Part shown: positions 6,543 through 8,661 of the stretch, piece after piece
Layout: each line of letters begins with the position of its first letter
Numbering within the stretch: position 1 is the stretch's first letter
Source of the DNA: Kiritimatiellia bacterium
GTDB lineage: Bacteria > Verrucomicrobiota > Kiritimatiellia > UBA8416 > JABMPJ01
Length of the DNA: 8,661 bases
Direction: 5' to 3'
NCBI GenBank assembly: GCA_029939545.1
Contig: JAOZSS010000013.1
Coordinates: 14,912-23,572 of the forward strand
The notes under the pieces: generated by a model
Seen by the model: the letters and a program-made list of their open reading frames with translations, nothing else
The model's database searches: none
Told to the model about the DNA's origin: nothing
Position numbers and translations under genes: made by a program

Positions 6543-7418
6543 CTACCCGTGCCTCGAGAACCCCCGCTGCCGGGCGGCTTCGTAGAGGAGGAGCGTGGTG
6601 GCGGAGGCCACGTTGAGGGAGTCGGCCTGGCCTAGCATGGGGATGCGGACCTTGACCGTGGCGGTTTCGAGCCATGTGGCGGTTAGGCCTACCTGTTCGG
6701 TTCCCATCACGATGGCCGTTCCCTTTGTGAGGTCGGTGTCGGTGTAGAGCGCGTCGGTGTGTGGGGTGGTGGCGACGATCTGGATGTCATGTGTGTGCAG
6801 CCACTCCATTGCGTCGGCTGTGCTGACCTCGATTACCGGCAGCGCAAAGAGGATTCCGATGCTGGCGCGGACCACGTTGGGGTTGTGGATGTCGGTGCAG
6901 CGGTCGCACACAAGCACGGCATCCGCCCCGGCGGCATCGGCCGAACGCAGGATGGTGCCCAGGTTGCCCGGCTTCTCGATGGCCTCGGCCACAACGATGA
7001 GTGGGAGTGTGGGGGAGGGAGAGGGTGTGGGTGTGTGGGTGTGTGAGTGTGTGGGGGAGAGAGCTTTGTCCAGTTTGGTGAGTGAGTGTTGTAGATGTGA
7101 GGCAACGGCGAGCAGTCCCTCCGGGCGATCACGATAGGCCATTTTGCGGAAGACCGGTTCGGAGCAATCGAAGAGCTGCGCGCCCTGCGCGGCGGCCTGC
7201 TCCATGAGCGAGTCTTCGTTGGATCCCTGGAAGAGCGCGCGACAGAAGAAGAGCTCGCCGAGTGGATGATCATTGTCCAGCGCCCGCTTGATCTCACGGT
7301 ACCCCTCCACCAGCATCAGCCGCTCATCATCCCGATGCGAACGCTGACGCAGCTTGACCGCATGCTTGACGCGCGGGTTCTGGAGGCTGGTGATAGAAGT
7401 ATTTGGATACGGGGCCAT
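6543..7418 (-). CDS. SpoU/TrmH-family RNA 2'-O-methyltransferase
   Basis: Predicted SAM-dependent enzyme that methylates the ribose 2'-OH of a tRNA or rRNA nucleotide. The 291 residues comprise an N-terminal SpoU substrate-binding domain (ITSLQNPRVKHAVKLRQR; LMLVEGYREIKRAL) and a C-terminal SPOUT knot. The knot has motif 1 EKPGNLGTILRSADAAGA (N152, R158), motif 2 MGTEQVGL (E241, G244) and motif 3 RIPMLGQADSLNVAS (S267, N269), so the active site looks intact. Between the domains, residues 121-139 are a Ser/Thr/Pro/His low-complexity stretch. Codons 9-32 are duplicated almost exactly at 8591-8661. The first eight residues (MAPYPNTS) lie outside the shared block and may come from different DNA. 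The start is 6 nt after the stop of the nucleotidyltransferase gene, with no clear Shine-Dalgarno, so coupled translation is possible. Exact substrate (rlmB-, tsnR- or trmH-like) is unresolved. Confidence 0.93.
   Translation of the reverse strand: MAPYPNTSITSLQNPRVKHAVKLRQRSHRDDERLMLVEGYREIKRALDNDHPLGELFFCRALFQGSNEDSLMEQAAAQGAQLFDCSEPVFRKMAYRDRPEGLLAVASHLQHSLTKLDKALSPTHSHTHTPTPSPSPTLPLIVVAEAIEKPGNLGTILRSADAAGADAVLVCDRCTDIHNPNVVRASIGILFALPVIEVSTADAMEWLHTHDIQIVATTPHTDALYTDTDLTKGTAIVMGTEQVGLTATWLETATVKVRIPMLGQADSLNVASATTLLLYEAARQRGFSRHG
7002..7058. repeat. GT/G-rich simple repeat inside the methyltransferase gene, G-quadruplex candidate
   Basis: The plus strand carries at least six runs of three or more G separated by 1-5 nt, for example gggggagggagagggtgtgg at 7011-7030, followed by a gtgtgg/gtgtgt array. 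In the minus-strand gene this encodes residues 121-139, rich in Ser, Thr, Pro and His (THSHTHTPTPSPSP). The reading frame is intact. The G-rich strand is the template strand of the gene. It lies in the linker between the two domains, where length change should be tolerated. Confidence 0.75.
7323..7393. repeat. 71-bp direct repeat, copy 1 (within the methyltransferase gene)
   Basis: Matches 8591-8661 at 69 of 71 positions in the same orientation. The two differences (7335 and 7347) are both third-codon positions and synonymous (His CAT/CAC, Arg CGT/CGC). This copy covers codons 9 (partial) to 32 of the intact gene, ending exactly at a codon boundary. Confidence 0.95.
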
Positions 7419-7424
7419 CGTGAT

Positions 7425-8267
7425 TCATGCGCGTCTGGAATCCACCATGTGGCGAGGTGGGGCGATTTGCGGCCATGCGCCACGCAGGCAGCCTTGATGA
7501 AAACATACCTTGCGGCTTCGAAGAGCTTCTTCAAGCGCGTCTGGTGCTCCTTCAAACATGGTGCCATCGTTCGTCATGACGCATGTTCCGAGCTGATCTT
7601 CTGGCAGGCGGTCAACGATCTGTTCCGCTTGCTCAAGCATGCTCCTCCATGTATGCACAAGGGACTCTGGATCAGGAGCAGGACCATCAAAGACCAGTGT
7701 CTCATACTCAGCCTTCGAGTAGTGGGTCGACCGACCTGCCTGGTCGAGAATGAATGGCGGCGTCAATCCCGGATCCTTCCCAGCGGCCGCCCAGACCAGA
7801 TAGCCGAAGGGTTGCATATGAACATGGCAATGAATGATGTCGAACCAGTCCCTGATTTCGGTTCGTCCGATAAGCGCCAAGGTCTTGTTGGTGGCCAAAT
7901 CAAACGGATGGAGAGCCAACCCGAAATCGGGATGCTCGACCAAGGGGAAAAAACGGAAAGCGCTGTCCTGAACCCATTGCAGGATAACGCCGTCGTCACC
8001 CCGCGTGATTTCCGCTTCCACGAAGGAGGGAAACTCGCGAATGACATGAACAATATGGCCCGCCCGCTCGAGTGCCTGGCGATCGGTAGTCCATGATTCC
8101 AAGACAGCTTCCAAGGCATCGTGGAACAGGTCCACATCGTGCGAAACTCGAACGGATTTGAGCCATTCATTCAGGGCCGCCCCGCCGCCAATGTACTGTT
8201 CGCCCTGTTTTCGACGGTCGGCAGCAAGCAACTGACAGACCTCGCGCTGGTAATGGGTTAGAGACAT
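7425..8267 (-). CDS. AbiEii/AbiGii-like nucleotidyltransferase (putative toxin)
   Basis: A 280-residue protein of the nucleotidyltransferase family that includes AbiEii, the toxin of AbiE abortive-infection/type IV toxin-antitoxin systems. Evidence is the N-terminal YIGGGAALNEWL (25-36) followed by SHDVDLF (42-48), giving the GG...DxD signature (D44, D46). The central DLATNKTLALIGRTEIRDWFDII (123-145), with K128, R139, D140 and D143, is also typical of the family. The C-terminal ~130 residues are less familiar and end with a Cys-containing LRGAWPQI segment. I chose ATG 8267 (MSLTHYQRE) because it overlaps the upstream stop by 10 bp, suggesting coupled translation; an ATG at 8333 gives an unconserved-looking extension and a long overlap. 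The usual wHTH antitoxin AbiEi is not adjacent; a small basic protein takes its place. A housekeeping or orphan role cannot be excluded. Confidence 0.8.
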   Translation of the reverse strand: MSLTHYQREVCQLLAADRRKQGEQYIGGGAALNEWLKSVRVSHDVDLFHDALEAVLESWTTDRQALERAGHIVHVIREFPSFVEAEITRGDDGVILQWVQDSAFRFFPLVEHPDFGLALHPFDLATNKTLALIGRTEIRDWFDIIHCHVHMQPFGYLVWAAAGKDPGLTPPFILDQAGRSTHYSKAEYETLVFDGPAPDPESLVHTWRSMLEQAEQIVDRLPEDQLGTCVMTNDGTMFEGAPDALEEALRSRKVCFHQGCLRGAWPQIAPPRHMVDSRRA

Positions 8268-8473
8268 TTTCTGAGTTTCCGGGAGTGCACATAGGTCGCG
8301 CGGTCGCCGTGCCTGGCAAGCAGGCGAAGACATCGTTGCATCTCCTCCCGTGTGTGTGGCACAAAGTCACGGCGGACAAACCATCCGCAAAGACGCCGGT
8401 TGCGTTCCCACAGCGCTTGCGTCTGTCGCCGAACATCTTCGGAGACGGGCGATTGATCGATCATGGTTTTCAT
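8258..8473 (-). CDS. Small basic protein upstream of the nucleotidyltransferase (putative partner/antitoxin)
   Basis: A 71-residue, Arg-rich, mostly helical-looking protein with no family I can name. It lacks a signal peptide and membrane segments. Its last codons overlap the start of the nucleotidyltransferase by 10 bp (the sequence atgtctctaa contains that start and this stop), which suggests a two-gene operon with coupled translation. An in-frame TGA lies three codons before the ATG at 8473, so the start must be this ATG or the next one at 8464; neither has a clear Shine-Dalgarno. Small size, basic charge, upstream position and overlap fit an antitoxin, but this is inference from organisation only, and it is not recognisably AbiEi. 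Confidence 0.62.
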   Translation of the reverse strand: MKTMIDQSPVSEDVRRQTQALWERNRRLCGWFVRRDFVPHTREEMQRCLRLLARHGDRATYVHSRKLRKCL

Positions 8474-8513
8474 CGAACGTCAGCGTACTCTGCGCCCAGC
8501 GGCAAGACAAGGA

Positions 8514-8534
8514 GGATTCTGCCGCGCAGAATCC
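8514..8534. repeat. Perfect 9-bp inverted repeat upstream of the two-gene cassette
   Basis: ggattctgc at 8514-8522 pairs exactly with gcagaatcc at 8526-8534 across a 3-nt loop. It lies about 40 bp upstream of the start at 8473. It may be an operator or a leader hairpin for the cassette, or part of a dispersed repeat. It has no U-run on the minus-strand side, so a terminator for that strand is unlikely. Confidence 0.65.
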
Positions 8535-8558
8535 AGTAGTCAGTAGTCAGAATTCAGG
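8534..8558. repeat. Heptad tandem repeat (cagtagt type)
   Basis: Two exact cagtagt units (8534-8540, 8541-8547) are followed by the variants cagaatt (8548-8554) and cagg. It abuts the hairpin at 8514-8534, and the two may be one composite intergenic element. It resembles in style, but not in sequence, the 8-bp units near 1604-1775. Confidence 0.6.
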
Positions 8559-8578
8559 AGTGCTGACGCATGGATCCG

Positions 8579-8661
8579 TCACAAGACAGTCTCATCATCC
8601 CGGTGCGAACGCTGGCGCAGCTTGACCGCATGCTTGACGCGCGGGTTCTGGAGGCTGGTGA
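8579..8661 (-). pseudogene. Truncated 5' fragment of the RNA methyltransferase gene
   Basis: On the minus strand this reads TSLQNPRVKHAVKLRQRSHR then DDE, identical in protein to residues 10-32 of the methyltransferase at 6543-7418. It then departs into TVL and a TGA stop at 8579-8581. The fragment continues off the right edge, so the original start codon may lie outside the window. It lacks the whole SPOUT catalytic domain and cannot be an active enzyme. Confidence 0.85.
8591..8661. repeat. 71-bp direct repeat, copy 2 (at right window edge)
   Basis: Second copy of the block at 7323-7393, identical at 69 of 71 positions. The match runs to the last base of the window, so it may be longer. The left boundary at 8591 is sharp: beyond it the two copies share no similarity. 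Confidence 0.95.

Larger units (their letters stand above)
7394..8590. mobile_element. Candidate inserted or duplicated cassette between 71-bp direct repeats
   Basis: This 1197-bp segment lies between the two 71-bp repeats, so the unit repeats with a period of 1268 bp. It carries the AbiEii-like nucleotidyltransferase, its small partner, a hairpin and heptad repeats. It contains no transposase or integrase, and I find no terminal inverted repeats. Both repeat copies belong to the methyltransferase coding region, so the segment either entered that gene with a new 5' end for it or arose by tandem duplication. The repeat may extend beyond 8661, so its true length and the right boundary are unknown. 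Confidence 0.35.

Noticed and set aside
7266..8096. 276-residue plus-strand frame across the methyltransferase start and the nucleotidyltransferase
   Set aside because: It spans the junction of two minus-strand genes that have family motifs, and has none itself.
7425..8333. Longer 302-residue form of the nucleotidyltransferase starting at 8333
   Set aside because: The extra 22 residues look unlike a real N-terminus and would overlap the small upstream gene by 76 bp; the ATG at 8267 gives a typical 10-bp overlap.
1..8661. Circular contig, CRISPR array, tRNA or rRNA genes
   Set aside because: The first bases do not match the last; no regularly spaced repeats with spacers and no tRNA- or rRNA-like sequence were seen by reading alone.

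Overview
The window is GC-rich and densely coded. It looks like a piece of a bacterial chromosome, probably from a metagenome, because it begins inside one gene and ends inside a repeat. Two hints suggest an uncultured, possibly PVC-type lineage (Planctomycetota/Verrucomicrobiota/Kiritimatiellota-like): a short alanyl-tRNA synthetase without the usual C-terminal domain, and a membrane glycosyltransferase fused to TPR repeats. Weak Shine-Dalgarno sites and short tandem-repeat clusters between genes are also compatible. This placement is inference; no rRNA or other strong marker is present.

Layout, left to right: (1) 2-1588 (+), the 3' part of alaS, missing roughly the first 70-75 codons. (2) 1589-1791, a 203-bp gap holding an inverted-repeat element built from 8-bp units. 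(3) 1792-2136 (+), a small protein with two four-cysteine metal sites. (4) 2151-3755 (+), a multi-pass membrane protein resembling GT-C glycosyltransferases. (5) 3718-4701 (-), a polyprenyl-phosphate sugar transferase (GT2, GtrB/DPM1-like), overlapping gene 4 tail to tail. (6) 4838-6526 (+), an ArnT/PMT-like GT-C protein with C-terminal TPRs. (7) 6543-7418 (-), a SpoU/TrmH-family RNA 2'-O-methyltransferase with a low-complexity linker. (8) 7425-8267 (-) and 8258-8473 (-), an AbiEii/AbiGii-like nucleotidyltransferase and a small basic partner gene, overlapping by 10 bp. (9) 8474-8661, a hairpin, heptad repeats, and a broken second copy of the 5' end of the methyltransferase gene.

How the genes fit together: genes 4, 5 and 6 form a plausible glycan module. 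The GT2 enzyme would make a lipid-linked monosaccharide, and the two GT-C proteins could use such a donor on the outer face of the membrane. The right end is the most unusual region. A two-gene, toxin-antitoxin-like cassette is bracketed by 71-bp direct repeats (69/71 identical) that are both pieces of the coding region of the neighbouring RNA methyltransferase. This suggests insertion into, or duplication of, that gene with its reading frame rebuilt on one side.
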